Shown: positions 1 through 10,043, counted from the stretch's first letter. The stretch is 64,000 nt of DNA from Thiothrix eikelboomii (GCF_900167255.1 NZ_FUYB01000006.1:1-64000), one strand, 5' to 3'. Notes: generated by a model not told the origin, from the sequence alone. Numbers and translations are program-made.

Positions 1-134
1 AATCAAGCACTTACAGAGGCCCTTAGCAGGAAATGTGCTGTATAAAAAGTTTGCATGAGAAAAAATTAAGCATTGCATAAAATTCACTCAAAATAATAGC
101 TGAACTAAACAGTTTGTAACTAGAGTTTAAACAC

Positions 135-149
135 ACCCTCGTTAAGGGT
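135..149 (-). terminator. possible weak terminator after msrA
   Basis: A 5-bp stem (ACCCT/AGGGT, loop cgtta) lies immediately beyond the msrA stop codon. Read on the minus strand it is followed by GTGTTTAAA, a poor T-run. It could end msrBA transcription, but the stem is short. The rest of positions 1-134 is AT-rich and shows no gene. Confidence 0.3.
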
Positions 150-685
150 CAAGCAAGATATTGCTTAAGCAAAGCCCGTGCTTTACTCAATTTCGGATTA
201 ATCACCGCTTGGCAATAACCTGCGCTTGGATTCGTGCGGTAATAATTTTGATGATAATCCTCTGCAGGATAAAAAGTCTCAGCAGGCGTAATTTGCGTCA
301 CAATCGGCGCATCAAAATTTGCCTGCATTTCTTCGACTACTGCTTGAGCCGTTGCTTGTTGCTCGGGGCTATGAGTAAAAATGACACTGCGATATTGCGT
401 ACCCCGATCTGCACCTTGGCGGTTTAAACTGGTCGGATCATGGGTTGCTAAATGAATCCGCACCAAGTCGGCGTAACTGATCTGAGTGGGATCAAATTGG
501 ATTTGCACCAGCTCTGCATGCCCAGTCTTACCCGTGCAGACACTACGATAATCAGGATTGGGCAAATGTCCACCACTATAGCCACTCACCACTTGTTCGA
601 TACCCTGCAATTCTTGGAAGATCGCTTCCGTACACCAAAAGCAGCCACCGCCAAAGCTAGCTGTTTCTAAGGGGCTAGTTGTCAT
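149..685 (-). CDS. msrA: peptide-methionine (S)-S-oxide reductase MsrA
   Basis: This enzyme reduces the S-epimer of methionine sulfoxide in free or protein-bound methionine and so repairs oxidative damage. The MsrA signature GGGCFWCTE lies at residues 12-20, with the catalytic cysteine at residue 15. The family hallmarks YSGG, TGHAE and the C-terminal GYCQAV follow, the last carrying a likely resolving cysteine. The ATG at 685 is preferred over the ATG at 694 because AAGGA sits 8 bases upstream of it. The result is 178 residues, normal for the family. The 3' end of msrB overlaps the start by 11 bases, so the two are translationally coupled as a repair pair. Confidence 0.95.
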   Translation of the reverse strand: MTTSPLETASFGGGCFWCTEAIFQELQGIEQVVSGYSGGHLPNPDYRSVCTGKTGHAELVQIQFDPTQISYADLVRIHLATHDPTSLNRQGADRGTQYRSVIFTHSPEQQATAQAVVEEMQANFDAPIVTQITPAETFYPAEDYHQNYYRTNPSAGYCQAVINPKLSKARALLKQYLA

Positions 686-1136
686 TTTGAGCATCCTTCA
701 GTTTTTTCAAAGCGACCGCATTCATACAATAACGCAAACCACTCGGCGGTGGGCCATCGGGAAATACATGGCCTAAATGAGCCTCACAGGTATTGCAGAG
801 GGTTTCGACACGGAACATCCCATAGGAACGATCCGCATGATAGGCAAGGGCATTTTCTTTAAGAGGTTGAGTGAAAGAGGGCCAACCGCTGCCAGATTCA
901 AATTTCTGACTAGCATCAAACAACAGACTGCCACAGCAAATACAAGCATATAAACCCGGCTCGAATAAACTACACAATTCTGAGCTAAACGCCCGCTCAG
1001 TACCATGCTGACGAGTGATTTGATATTGCTCAGGGCTCAGTTGCGCCCGCCATTCCTGATCGGTTTTGCTCACCACGCGATCAGGAGGCAAATTACCTTT
1101 TTGACTCAGATGAAGCACTTGTTTCCAATCCAACAT
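675..1136 (-). CDS. msrB: peptide-methionine (R)-S-oxide reductase MsrB
   Basis: This 153-residue enzyme reduces the R-epimer of methionine sulfoxide and complements the adjacent MsrA. Two CxxC pairs (C65/C68 in CICC and C114/C117 in CNTC) form the structural zinc site. The core GSGWPSF and the catalytic segment RYCMNA (C137) are present. An AAGGAG ribosome site precedes the ATG. The gene leads a two-gene msrB-msrA operon. No signal peptide is visible, so the pair probably acts in the cytoplasm. Confidence 0.95.
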   Translation of the reverse strand: MLDWKQVLHLSQKGNLPPDRVVSKTDQEWRAQLSPEQYQITRQHGTERAFSSELCSLFEPGLYACICCGSLLFDASQKFESGSGWPSFTQPLKENALAYHADRSYGMFRVETLCNTCEAHLGHVFPDGPPPSGLRYCMNAVALKKLKDAQNDN

Positions 1137-1228
1137 GCCTATTCTCCTTTAAGGCTGCTACGCTTGCCTAGCTTGTCAGTTCAGCGAGTTGCCTGCAAAT
1201 AGGCCGAATAAGTGTCAGCTTATGCATA

Positions 1229-2854
1229 TCAAGCTGCAGCCAAAATCATTCGTGCACCTTTTTCACCAATCATCATGCTCGGCGCAGAGGTATTCCCACT
1301 GATTAATTTAGGCATGATGGAGGCATCTATCACCCGCAAATTCTGCATGCCTTTAACTTTTAAATCATACGGATTCACGACAGCCAGAGCATCTACCCCC
1401 ATTTTACAAGTACCGACTGGATGGAAAACGGTACTCGCGGTTTGCCGTAAATACGCAAGGATTTCCTCATCTGATTGCAGACGCGAGGTCGGGGCCATTT
1501 CTTCACCCCGCACCGTATCGAACACGGGGGAGGCAAGGATTTCACGCGCTTTTTTCACGGCTTCAATCAAAACCTTTTGATCTGCAGCGGCGGAGAAAAA
1601 ATTATGGTCGATCAGTAGATTTTTAAAACGGCCATCGTTTGCGAGTTTCACACGACCTTTACTTTCGGGGCGTAAGACGCAAGTAAATAAGGAATAACCA
1701 TGCCCCATTTCCAATTTGCGCCCGCGATAACTACGAAAAATCGGCGTGAAATGGAATTGCACATCAGGGTCAGCCGCAGGGCTGCCAAGCGGGGCGGCTT
1801 CCGCATAGCGAGTTTTGGCAAAGCCACCCGCTTCGACATAATTAGTCGTCCACCAGCCTTTGCGCTTTAAACCATACTGAAAAGGGGCGGGCAAAATATG
1901 GGGGAACACACTTGCCCAAGAAACACCAATTGACACCGGTTGAGGCGAGCGCACTGTAACCATACTATCAATATGATCTTGTAGATTTTCACCCACACCG
2001 GGTAGATGCTGTTTGCATTCTAGACCGAGGGCTTTTAACTCGTCTTGATCCCCTATCCCCGACGCTAACAGAATCCGAGGCGAGGCAATCGCCCCCGCAC
2101 TTAAAATGACTTCACGAGTGCATTGCAAGCTACTGTGCACGCCATCGCGCTCAAGCTCGACCCCTGTCACCCGATCTTGGGTAATCTGCAATTTGAAGAC
2201 TTCGGTATTGGTTAATATCGTTAAATTCGGGCGTTGTTGAATCGGTTCAATAAAGGCCGTATAACTGCTGACACGCACCCCTTGATTTTGTGTAACCTGA
2301 TAAATACCTAAACCTAGCTGTGATTCGCCATTAAAGTCGGTATTTTCCGGTAGCTTCGCCGCTGCTCCGGCTTGCACAAAACGCCGCGCTAGCTCGTTAA
2401 TATCTTGAGGGTTGACCACATTCAGTTCACCCGTAAAACCATGATAGGCAGGGTCTTGCCCTGCTAAATTACGTTCTAAGTCTTTAAAAATAGGTAGAAC
2501 TTCTTGATAAGACCAGCCTTCACAGCCTAAAGCGGCCCAGCCATCATAATCATGTTGATTGCCACGAATATAAACCATGCTATTAATCGAGCTAGACCCC
2601 CCCAAACCTTTACCACGATTGACAGTAATTACGCGGTTATTCAACTGCTTTTGGGGTACACCCTGATAGGTATAGTCATATTTCTTATTACCGTATAAGC
2701 CAAAAATCCCTGCGGGGATTTTTACCCATAAACTTTTATCACTGCCGCCTGCTTCGATTAAGCAGACGGATACTTTAGGATTGGCACTCAGTCGATTGGC
2801 GACGACACAGCCTGCTGCCCCTGCACCGACAATAATATAATCATAGTGCTGCAT
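1229..2854 (-). CDS. GMC-family FAD oxidoreductase (choline dehydrogenase-like)
   Basis: This is a flavin-dependent alcohol oxidoreductase of 541 residues. It has the N-terminal FAD-binding segment IIVGAGAAGCVVANRL (residues 7-22), the GMC motif GKGLGGSSSIN, the second GMC signature with AGAIASPRILLASGIG, the active-site HPVGTCKMG and the C-terminal NTSAPSMMIGEKGA. The overall pattern resembles BetA choline dehydrogenase, but no betaine aldehyde dehydrogenase (betB), betI or choline transporter is nearby. The substrate is therefore open. It starts 2 bases after the stop of the glutamine synthetase-like gene, so the two are co-transcribed, and GAGAGGG precedes the ATG. Confidence 0.85.
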   Translation of the reverse strand: MQHYDYIIVGAGAAGCVVANRLSANPKVSVCLIEAGGSDKSLWVKIPAGIFGLYGNKKYDYTYQGVPQKQLNNRVITVNRGKGLGGSSSINSMVYIRGNQHDYDGWAALGCEGWSYQEVLPIFKDLERNLAGQDPAYHGFTGELNVVNPQDINELARRFVQAGAAAKLPENTDFNGESQLGLGIYQVTQNQGVRVSSYTAFIEPIQQRPNLTILTNTEVFKLQITQDRVTGVELERDGVHSSLQCTREVILSAGAIASPRILLASGIGDQDELKALGLECKQHLPGVGENLQDHIDSMVTVRSPQPVSIGVSWASVFPHILPAPFQYGLKRKGWWTTNYVEAGGFAKTRYAEAAPLGSPAADPDVQFHFTPIFRSYRGRKLEMGHGYSLFTCVLRPESKGRVKLANDGRFKNLLIDHNFFSAAADQKVLIEAVKKAREILASPVFDTVRGEEMAPTSRLQSDEEILAYLRQTASTVFHPVGTCKMGVDALAVVNPYDLKVKGMQNLRVIDASIMPKLISGNTSAPSMMIGEKGARMILAAA

Positions 2855-2856
2855 AC

Positions 2857-4227
2857 CTAAGCCCTCTCAAAGCCACGCCATAATTCCCAATTGGTCACGC
2901 GCCGATCATATTCAAATTGCTCCCACTGTCCGGTATGCAAATAGTGCTCAATCACCGCATCGCCCATCGCCGCTCGCAGCATCGCGGAGTGATCGAGTTT
3001 TTCTAAAGCCGCCCTTAGCGTGGTGGGGATGGTACGGACATGGTTAGCTGCATAGGCATCACCACGAAATTCAGGCTCAAGCTCCAACTGACGTTCAATG
3101 CCATCCAAACCTGCAGCAATTTGGGCGGCGAGCGCTAAATAAGGATTCAAATCCGCTCCGCCGACACGACATTCAATCCGAAGAGCTTGACTATGCTCAC
3201 CACATAAACGATAGCCAGCAGTCCGATTGTCGCGGCTCCAAATGGCTTTAGTGGGCGCAAACGTGCCGGCTTGAAAGCGTTTGTAGGAGTTAATCCAAGG
3301 CGCGAGGAAATAGGTGAGTGCATCGGCATGAGCGAGTAAGCCTGCCAGATAATGACGCATCAAGGTAGACATGCCATTGGGGGCTTGCGGATCAAAAAAT
3401 AGGGCAGTCTGGCCATCGAGACTCCACAAGGACTGATGGATATGCGCAGAGCTACCGGCTGCACTGTAATCCCATTTTGCCATGAAAGTGACCGCTTTAC
3501 CTTGGCTCCAGGCGATTTCCTTACAAGCTGTTTTCACGATGGAATGATAGTCCGCAGTGGTGAGTGCATCAGCGTATTGAATATTGATTTCTTCTTGCCC
3601 AGCAGAGGCCTCACCTTTAGAACACTCGACCGGAATGCCCGCTCCAAATAAGCCATTACGAATGGCACGCAACACGGACTCTTCTTTACTGGTTTGCAGG
3701 ATGTGATAATCCTGATTATAGGCGCTGGCTAATTTTAGATGTTGATAGCCTGCTGCATGTGCCTCTGCATAGCTTTGATTAAACAGAAAAAATTCTAATT
3801 CAGTCGCCATCATGGGTTGCATACCCAAGTCAGCTAAACGGGCGATTTGTTTTTTGAGCATGGCACGCGGCGAATGCGCTACGGGTTCATGGGTAGCATG
3901 ATCGAGTACATCACAAAGCACTAAGGCCGTGCCTGCTAACCAAGGTAACGGGCGGAGGGTCGTTAAATCGGGCTTCATCACATAATCGCCATAACCCGCT
4001 TGCCAACTGGTGGCGGCATAGCCATCCACGGTATGCATATCCATATCCGTCGCCAGTAGATAATTACAAGCATGCGTTTCTTTCACCGCCTGTTTGATAA
4101 AGTAATCGGCATGAAAGCGCTTACCCATCAGGCGTCCTTGCATATCGACTTGGCAAGCAATAACCGTATCTATTTGGCCTGCGGCATAAGCTTGTTGGAG
4201 TTCATCGAGTGTGAATTTAGCCGTCAT
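2857..4227 (-). CDS. glutamine synthetase-family gamma-glutamyl ligase
   Basis: This 456-residue member of the glutamine synthetase superfamily carries the ATP-binding segment around KWDYSAAGSSAHIHQSL and the NRTAGYR catalytic segment, followed by RIECRVGGADLNPYLALAA. Such single-domain, non-GlnA proteins often glutamylate amines such as polyamines or ethanolamine rather than ammonia. It is probably not the main GlnA, because it pairs with a GMC oxidoreductase and lacks nitrogen-regulation genes nearby. An in-frame ATG exists at 4293, but AAGGA sits 6 bases before the ATG at 4227. Substrate assignment is inference. Confidence 0.8.
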   Translation of the reverse strand: MTAKFTLDELQQAYAAGQIDTVIACQVDMQGRLMGKRFHADYFIKQAVKETHACNYLLATDMDMHTVDGYAATSWQAGYGDYVMKPDLTTLRPLPWLAGTALVLCDVLDHATHEPVAHSPRAMLKKQIARLADLGMQPMMATELEFFLFNQSYAEAHAAGYQHLKLASAYNQDYHILQTSKEESVLRAIRNGLFGAGIPVECSKGEASAGQEEINIQYADALTTADYHSIVKTACKEIAWSQGKAVTFMAKWDYSAAGSSAHIHQSLWSLDGQTALFFDPQAPNGMSTLMRHYLAGLLAHADALTYFLAPWINSYKRFQAGTFAPTKAIWSRDNRTAGYRLCGEHSQALRIECRVGGADLNPYLALAAQIAAGLDGIERQLELEPEFRGDAYAANHVRTIPTTLRAALEKLDHSAMLRAAMGDAVIEHYLHTGQWEQFEYDRRVTNWELWRGFERA

Positions 4228-4315
4228 AGTGGATTCCTTGTGCTGCGTAGAGGCTGAGCAGTAAGCGGCCAACCTAAACTTGCAATGAAGCATGAAATCC
4301 AGTTGAAATCAATGG

Positions 4316-5572
4316 CTAAGTGCTGGCTTGTGTCGGTGGTTCAGCCGTGCGTTGCTCTAATAATTGCGTAATGGTCAGCTCAGCTTGTTGATGCAAACGC
4401 TCTAAGCCTTGCTCGCCTAGACCCGTGGCTTGGCGAATCTGTTGAGCTTGCTTTTGCTGCAAGTGATCACCTTGCCAAAGGGACTGACGAATATAGTGTA
4501 CGGTGAGCAAATCAGGGGATACACGCAGTAAATAGCGGGGTTGTTTACCAGTTTCTTGGCTGAGAATACCGTAGCGAATTAAATCCTCTAAAGTTTTATT
4601 AATTAATAACCGCGAAATAGGAATTTGTGCTCTTAATTCTTCTAAGCTTAAAGGTGGGCGGCCTTGGGTAAACCCGAGGGCAATTTCGCGTAAGACAGCA
4701 GCAGCGAGTAGCTCACGACTTTCTAAGCTTAAATTATCGGCTTGCCCTACTTGAAAAACAGCTTCAGGGTATTGGAAATAATAAGCCAAGCGCGCACCTA
4801 ATAATACAATAATCCAACCGATATACATCCAGAGCATAAATAAAAATAAACCCGCAAATACAGAGTAAATAGCCGTTTGCGGTCCAGAGTTCACGACAAA
4901 GGCAGCAAATAGCCAACCTCCTGTTTGCCATGCAACCCCTGCAATCATCCCTGCCCCTAAAGCGGGTAGAAATTTAACGCGGGTATTAGGAATAAAAATA
5001 TAAATAAAAGTGAAAACAGCAACCACTAATAACACAGGAATGAGTTGTAATAAACTATTCCAGCTCGAATGGCTCGATAACTGTTTAGCAATCGCTGTAT
5101 GGCTTAATGAACTCATTAAACCAAACATAGTGAATAATATAATCGGAGCCACCATAATGACACTGATGTATTTACTAAATTGCTTATGTAAGGAGCGATT
5201 TGTAGGTAATTGCCACAGATGATTAAAGGCATTTTCAATCTGTTGCATCATCATTAATACGGTATAGAGCAGAGTGACTAAACCGACCACGCCTAAAGCA
5301 CCGACTTGAATATTATCGACAAAACCCAGCACTTGCTTAGTGACTTCTTCAGCTTTCGTCCCGAGGGGAGCCATAAACTGTAATAATAAAGGTTCAAGCT
5401 GATTGTGAACCCCAAATCCCTTGAGCACGGAAAAGCTTAAGGCTAACAAGGGTGTAATAGAGAGTAAGGTTGTATACACCAAGCCCATTGCACGCAGGGT
5501 GATTTCACCATTGATTAACTCTCGTAAGAGCGTGGCAGGTAAGCGAGTCCAGAATTTGAGGGTATTAGTCAT
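4316..5572 (-). CDS. YihY/BrkB-family inner-membrane protein
   Basis: This is a 418-residue integral membrane protein with about six hydrophobic segments in its first 270 residues. Motifs typical of the YihY/BrkB (UPF0761) family, formerly mislabelled ribonuclease BN, include the N-terminal TTLLSITPLLALSFSVLKGFG and the later IFIPNTRVKFLPALGAG. The C-terminal 150 residues are soluble and predicted helical, and resemble a winged-helix-like extension found in longer family members. The molecular function of the family is not established. It lies between the glutamine synthetase-like gene and phoR, all on the minus strand, without an obvious operon link. Confidence 0.85.
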   Translation of the reverse strand: MTNTLKFWTRLPATLLRELINGEITLRAMGLVYTTLLSITPLLALSFSVLKGFGVHNQLEPLLLQFMAPLGTKAEEVTKQVLGFVDNIQVGALGVVGLVTLLYTVLMMMQQIENAFNHLWQLPTNRSLHKQFSKYISVIMVAPIILFTMFGLMSSLSHTAIAKQLSSHSSWNSLLQLIPVLLVVAVFTFIYIFIPNTRVKFLPALGAGMIAGVAWQTGGWLFAAFVVNSGPQTAIYSVFAGLFLFMLWMYIGWIIVLLGARLAYYFQYPEAVFQVGQADNLSLESRELLAAAVLREIALGFTQGRPPLSLEELRAQIPISRLLINKTLEDLIRYGILSQETGKQPRYLLRVSPDLLTVHYIRQSLWQGDHLQQKQAQQIRQATGLGEQGLERLHQQAELTITQLLEQRTAEPPTQAST

Positions 5573-5608
5573 GCCTGCAGTATAGCAGCGTGCTTTGTAA
5601 ATGCTCGG

Positions 5609-6910
5609 CTATTTTCGTAGAGCGCGTGTACTTGGGAAGCAAGCGGTAAAGCGGGTACAGCCTGCTTTGCTGGTGATGTCTAAGTTGCCACCGTGATTAA
5701 GCATCACATGTTTAACAATGGCTAAGCCTAAGCCCGTGCCACCTTTATCGCGTGCACGGCCTTTATCCACTCGATAGAAACGTTCTGTTAAATGGCTAAT
5801 ATGTTGTGCTGGAATACCAGACCCATTATCTTCAACGCTCAAACAGACTTGTCCATTCGCTCGCTGCTGCCAATCCAGCTGAATATGGGTTCCAGGCGGT
5901 GTATGCCGAATCGCATTATCTGTGAGATTAGTCAGCACACTCAGTAAATCAGGCTCATGGCCTAGCAAATAAAGGTTTGGATCGAAGTTTAAACTTAAAG
6001 TATGGGAGTCGGCAGCTAACGTATCACCTAAAGAAAGAGCAATTTCATGCAGTAACTCAGGGACATTAATTTCAGTTTCAATCATCCGGCGTTGTTCATC
6101 ATTTTCTAATTTAGATAAAGACAACATATCACTGATAATGCGCTGCATTCGCTCGGCTTGAGCACGGGCTTGTTGTACGGCTGGTAATAAATGCTCAGGC
6201 AATGCAGTCTCATCTTCGAATAATTCTAAATAACCGGCTAATACCGTTAAAGGCGTGCGTAATTCATGAGAGGCATTCGCAAAAAAAGCTTTGCGGGTTT
6301 GTTGTAAATGAACACCTTGGCTAATATCACGCACATTAAATAAAAATAGATTTTTCTGCACCGCGACTAAATGTGCTTGTAGAATAATTTGCTCATCCAG
6401 TGGCGAAAGCAGGCGGATTTTTTTATCCGTCTCACCTGCAGCTAACAGTGCATGGAGTTCAGGTGAGCGAATTAAATTATCTAACCGATTACCCCAATCT
6501 AATTCAATTTGAATCCCTAACAGGCGAGCCGCTGCAGGATTTGACCATTGAATAATAAAGTCTTGGTTAATTAGCACGGTCGCATCGGGTAAGGCGGCCA
6601 TCACATTATTTAAGCGATCTAAAGTTTCGCGCTGCTTTTTTTTACGTGATTTGCTTTTTTGTTTGCTGCGATGGATCAGATAAGTGATTTGCTCCCAAGC
6701 ACCATCACTATCGGGCATCGCTTCTGGTGGTTGACCCGTGGCTAGCCAAGTTTGTAACTGCCTTAGCTTAAACAGCATCCAAGCAATATAGCCCAAGCTG
6801 ACCACTAAAAAACTCAAGAGCCAATAACCTGTCGCATAAGCGATGATGAGGCTAAGCACGAGCATGGCTATTAGGCGGCGGATTTCCACCTGCCAATAGT
6901 CATAGCTCAT
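5609..6910 (-). CDS. phoR: phosphate-regulon sensor histidine kinase PhoR
   Basis: This membrane kinase phosphorylates PhoB when phosphate is scarce. Two N-terminal membrane helices are followed by a PAS-like region, then the HisKA box with ANASHELRTPLT, the N box DNAIRHTPPG, the G1 box VEDNGSGIP and the G2 box GGTGLGLAIVKH. There is no large periplasmic domain, as is usual for PhoR. The ATG at 6910 gives 433 residues and overlaps the phoB stop by 11 bases. Upstream in-frame codons would lie deep within phoB. The phoB-phoR order and the pst-phoU genes in the same window support the PhoR call. Confidence 0.93.
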   Translation of the reverse strand: MSYDYWQVEIRRLIAMLVLSLIIAYATGYWLLSFLVVSLGYIAWMLFKLRQLQTWLATGQPPEAMPDSDGAWEQITYLIHRSKQKSKSRKKKQRETLDRLNNVMAALPDATVLINQDFIIQWSNPAAARLLGIQIELDWGNRLDNLIRSPELHALLAAGETDKKIRLLSPLDEQIILQAHLVAVQKNLFLFNVRDISQGVHLQQTRKAFFANASHELRTPLTVLAGYLELFEDETALPEHLLPAVQQARAQAERMQRIISDMLSLSKLENDEQRRMIETEINVPELLHEIALSLGDTLAADSHTLSLNFDPNLYLLGHEPDLLSVLTNLTDNAIRHTPPGTHIQLDWQQRANGQVCLSVEDNGSGIPAQHISHLTERFYRVDKGRARDKGGTGLGLAIVKHVMLNHGGNLDITSKAGCTRFTACFPSTRALRK

Positions 6911-7601
6911 GAAAGGCTTCCTCGGTAAAACGATAGCCGGCACCGCGCACGGTATGAATGCAGTGATCCGCTTCTTGTAGTTTTAGGGCTTTGCGTAAAC
7001 GCAAAATATGTACATCCACGGTGCGTTCTTCGATATACGTATTTTGCCCCCAAATAAAATCGAGGAGTTGGGCGCGTGAATAGACTCGCCCCGGATGCTT
7101 CATAAAGAACTCCAGCAGCTTATATTCGGTAATCCCTAGATGAATCGCTTGGCCATGAATGGTGAGTTGATGAGCATCTAAATCGAGATTAATTGGCCCC
7201 ATCGTTAATACCTTGCGTGCACTAAAACCTTCAGAGCGGCGCAACAAAGCCTTAATGCGGGCGGTGAGGGTTTTTAAAGACACCGGTTTGGCTAAATAGT
7301 CATCCGCACCGACCTCAAGGCCATGAATCATATCCTCTTCTTCAGAGCGTGCCGTGAGCATGACGATAGGAATATCGCGGGTCACTTCATCTTTACGGAA
7401 ACGCCGAATCAGCTCAGGCCCAGACAAATCGGGCAACATCCAATCAATTAACATGAGGTCAGGGGTTTGATTCGCAACCAATTCACGCGCTACATAGGCA
7501 TTTTCGGCCTCCATCACGGTATAGCCTTCACGTTCTAAACTAAAGCGAATCATTTGTCGAATCGCTGCTTCATCTTCGACACAGAGGATTTGTTTTTTCA
7601 T
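6900..7601 (-). CDS. phoB: phosphate-regulon response regulator PhoB
   Basis: This OmpR-type response regulator of 233 residues has a receiver domain with the acidic pocket near CVEDE, the phospho-acceptor Asp in LMLIDWMLPD, and the conserved Lys in YLAKPV. A C-terminal winged helix follows (EYKLLEFFMKHPGRVYSRAQLLD and RTVDVHILRLRKAL). It binds Pho boxes, and four convincing ones occur in this window (before btaA, pstS, pstC and DUF47-pit). Upstream of phoB itself, on the minus strand, only a weak Pho-box-like pair (TTGTAAT then CTGAAAT at 11-bp spacing) is seen around 7635-7665, so autoregulation is possible but unproven. Confidence 0.95.
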   Translation of the reverse strand: MKKQILCVEDEAAIRQMIRFSLEREGYTVMEAENAYVARELVANQTPDLMLIDWMLPDLSGPELIRRFRKDEVTRDIPIVMLTARSEEEDMIHGLEVGADDYLAKPVSLKTLTARIKALLRRSEGFSARKVLTMGPINLDLDAHQLTIHGQAIHLGITEYKLLEFFMKHPGRVYSRAQLLDFIWGQNTYIEERTVDVHILRLRKALKLQEADHCIHTVRGAGYRFTEEAFHEL

Positions 7602-7763
7602 GACCTTCTACCTTTAGTGGCTTCGGCGCATCCTAGCATGACAAATATTTCAGATTGATTACAAGGCGGCAGATAATACCTCGTTAATTTTAAGACTTAT
7701 CTCTTGAGATGAATAACACCACGCCACAAACACGCTTATCCTAAGCCAATGGAGGCGCTGAGT

Positions 7764-8528
7764 ATGACACAATTAAAAGCTTTATTATGGGATGTTGACG
7801 GGACATTGGCCGATACGGAGGAGCACGGGCATCGTGTTGCTTTCAATCAAGCCTTTGCTGAAATCGGTTTAGAGTGGCATTGGGATGTGCAACTGTATGG
7901 TGAGTTGCTCCAAGTGACTGGGGGCAAAGAGCGGATTCAATTTTTCATAGACCATTATGCAACACCATTCATCAAGCCCAAGGATTTAAAAGACTTTATC
8001 GCTAAGCTGCATCAGCGCAAAACGCATTTCTATTTAGAGCGACTGCAACAAGGACAGATTCCTTTACGCTGTGGTGTGCAACGCTTAATTCAAGAAGCAC
8101 GGGCTGCAGGTTTGCGCCTAGCGATTGTTACCACGACTACACCGGAGAATGTGAGCTATTTATTAGCAGCCACTTTGGGGGCTGAGGCGCTGCAGTGGTT
8201 TGATTGCATTGCAGCGGGCGATATAGTGCCAAAGAAAAAACCTGCACCGGATATTTACACCTATGCTTTAGCGCAATTAAAGCTTCAGCCTGAAGAGTGC
8301 CTAGCCCTAGAAGATTCCGACAATGGCTTAAAATCCGCACATGCTGCCGGAGTACCAACATTGGTGACGGTGAATGAATACACTAAAACCCAAGATTTTA
8401 GTCAAGCCTTGTTGGTGCTGGATCACTTGGGTGAGCCAGACCAAGGCATAACGGTGTTACAGGGTGAGGCTGGTGTCAGGCAGTATGTGGATGTTCCATT
8501 ATTAAGGCAATTGCTGGCTAATCGTTAG
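7764..8528 (+). CDS. CbbY/CbbZ-type HAD phosphatase
   Basis: This haloacid dehalogenase-superfamily phosphatase (254 residues) has motif I DVDGTLADTEE (nucleophile Asp10, general acid Asp12), a helical cap, motif II near IVTTTTPENV, and motif III/IV KKKPAPDIY plus LEDSDNGLKSAHAAG. It resembles CbbY, which in autotrophs removes the inhibitor xylulose-1,5-bisphosphate made by Rubisco side reactions. No Calvin-cycle gene is adjacent, so the exact sugar phosphate is uncertain. A perfect GGAGG at 7751-7755 fixes the ATG at 7764 rather than the one at 7749. It is convergent with glpK. Confidence 0.8.
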   Translation: MTQLKALLWDVDGTLADTEEHGHRVAFNQAFAEIGLEWHWDVQLYGELLQVTGGKERIQFFIDHYATPFIKPKDLKDFIAKLHQRKTHFYLERLQQGQIPLRCGVQRLIQEARAAGLRLAIVTTTTPENVSYLLAATLGAEALQWFDCIAAGDIVPKKKPAPDIYTYALAQLKLQPEECLALEDSDNGLKSAHAAGVPTLVTVNEYTKTQDFSQALLVLDHLGEPDQGITVLQGEAGVRQYVDVPLLRQLLANR

Positions 8529-8546
8529 GTTTGTCGCGCCCTCTGA

Positions 8547-10043
8547 TCAAGCTAAACTGCTCCGTGTCCGCCGCACGGCATCTAACCAACCTGCATATTT
8601 TTGTTCGCGGGTTGCTTGGTTCATTGTGGGTGTGAAACGTTGATCCAAGGCCCATTCTTTGGCAAATTGCTCGGGTGCTGGGCAGATACCTTGTTGTAAG
8701 CCCGCTAAATAAGCAGCCCCCGTGGCAGTTGATTCTAAGATTTGAGGGCGATCTACTGGACTGTCCAAAATATCCGCTAAAAACTGCATGGCCCACGTGG
8801 AAGCGGTCATCCCGCCATCGACCCGCAGTACGGTCTTGGTTTCTTTTAAACCTGCACTATCTGCCTGCATCGCTTGTAATAAATCACGAGTTTGATAGCC
8901 AATACTTTCTAAGGTGGCTTTGGAAATTTCAGCCGGACCGGTATTGCGAGTTAAGCCGTATAAAGCCCCGCGTGCCTCTGGATCCCAATAGGGTGCCCCT
9001 AAACCGACAAAGGCAGGGACTAAATACACGGTTTGATTCGGGTCAGCCGCTTCAGCCAAAGCTTGAGTATCACTGGCTTTTTGGATGATTTTTAAGCCGT
9101 CACGCAGCCATTGTACCGCTGCCCCAGCGATGAAAATTGAGCCTTCTAAGGCATAGGTTCGCTGGCCATTGAGTTGATACGCCAAGGTGGTGAGTAAGTT
9201 ATTATGCGAGTTAACCGCATGCGCTCCGGTATTTAACAGTGCAAAACAACCCGTGCCATAGGTTGATTTCATCATCCCTGCTTGGAAACAAGCCTGCCCG
9301 ACTACAGCAGCATGTTGATCACCCGCCACGCCTGAAATCGGCAGGGCTGCACCTAAAATCGCGGGGTCAGTGATGCCAAAATCGGCGGCACAGTCTTTGA
9401 CTTCAGGTAATAAACTCGCCGGAATCTCTAAGAGTTTTAATAGCTCGGCATCCCATTGTCCGGTATGAATATTAAATAGCATCGTGCGGCTAGCATTGGT
9501 CGCGTCAGTGGCATGGACTTTGCCGCCCGTTAACTGCCAAATCAACCAAGTATCAATAGTACCCATGCGCAGTTGACCCGCTTCGGCTTGAGCACGTGCA
9601 CCTTCAACATGATTTAAAATCCAGCGGACTTCTGTGCCACTAAAATAAGGGTCCGCCCGTAAGCCCGTTTTTTGTTGAATCAGTGCTTCACTGCCATTTT
9701 TTTTGAGTTCTTGACAGTAATCAGCGGTACGGCGGTCTTGCCACACAATGGCATTATAAATGGCTTTACCTGTGTCTTTATCCCAAACAACAACAGTTTC
9801 ACGCTGGTTAGTAATACCAATCGCACTCATATCCGCTGCCTCAAGCTGAGCTTTAGCAAGCGCCGCTTTCAGTGTGCTGAGGGTGGTTTGCCATAAATCT
9901 TCGGGGTCATGCTCCACCCAACCCGATTGTGGAAAGTATTGTGGAAATTCTTGTTGAGCCAACGCAATGACTTGCAATCGCTCATTAAAGACCATGCTAC
10001 GGGTGGAGGTTGTGCCTTGATCAATTGCAATTAAATAGGCCAT
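8547..10043 (-). CDS. glpK: glycerol kinase GlpK
   Basis: GlpK phosphorylates glycerol to sn-glycerol-3-phosphate using ATP. The 498-residue sequence has the FGGY-kinase phosphate-binding segment [12 protein letters not shown] at the N terminus, [12 protein letters not shown], the signature [13 protein letters not shown], and the C-terminal ATP-binding [17 protein letters not shown]. The length is normal. It lies downstream of the glycerol ABC transporter genes on the same strand, separated from glpV by a repeat-like hairpin, and AGGAA precedes the ATG. Imported glycerol would be phosphorylated here and then oxidised by GlpD. Confidence 0.96.
   Translation of the reverse strand: MAYLIAIDQGTTSTRSMVFNERLQVIALAQQEFPQYFPQSGWVEHDPEDLWQTTLSTLKAALAKAQLEAADMSAIGITNQRETVVVWDKDTGKAIYNAIVWQDRRTADYCQELKKNGSEALIQQKTGLRADPYFSGTEVRWILNHVEGARAQAEAGQLRMGTIDTWLIWQLTGGKVHATDATNASRTMLFNIHTGQWDAELLKLLEIPASLLPEVKDCAADFGITDPAILGAALPISGVAGDQHAAVVGQACFQAGMMKSTYGTGCFALLNTGAHAVNSHNNLLTTLAYQLNGQRTYALEGSIFIAGAAVQWLRDGLKIIQKASDTQALAEAADPNQTVYLVPAFVGLGAPYWDPEARGALYGLTRNTGPAEISKATLESIGYQTRDLLQAMQADSAGLKETKTVLRVDGGMTASTWAMQFLADILDSPVDRPQILESTATGAAYLAGLQQGICPAPEQFAKEWALDQRFTPTMNQATREQKYAGWLDAVRRTRSSLA

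Noticed and set aside
7602-7763. Pho box for phoB autoregulation
   Set aside because: Only one weak 11-bp pair (TTGTAAT, CTGAAAT) with poor match; not strong enough to list as a site.
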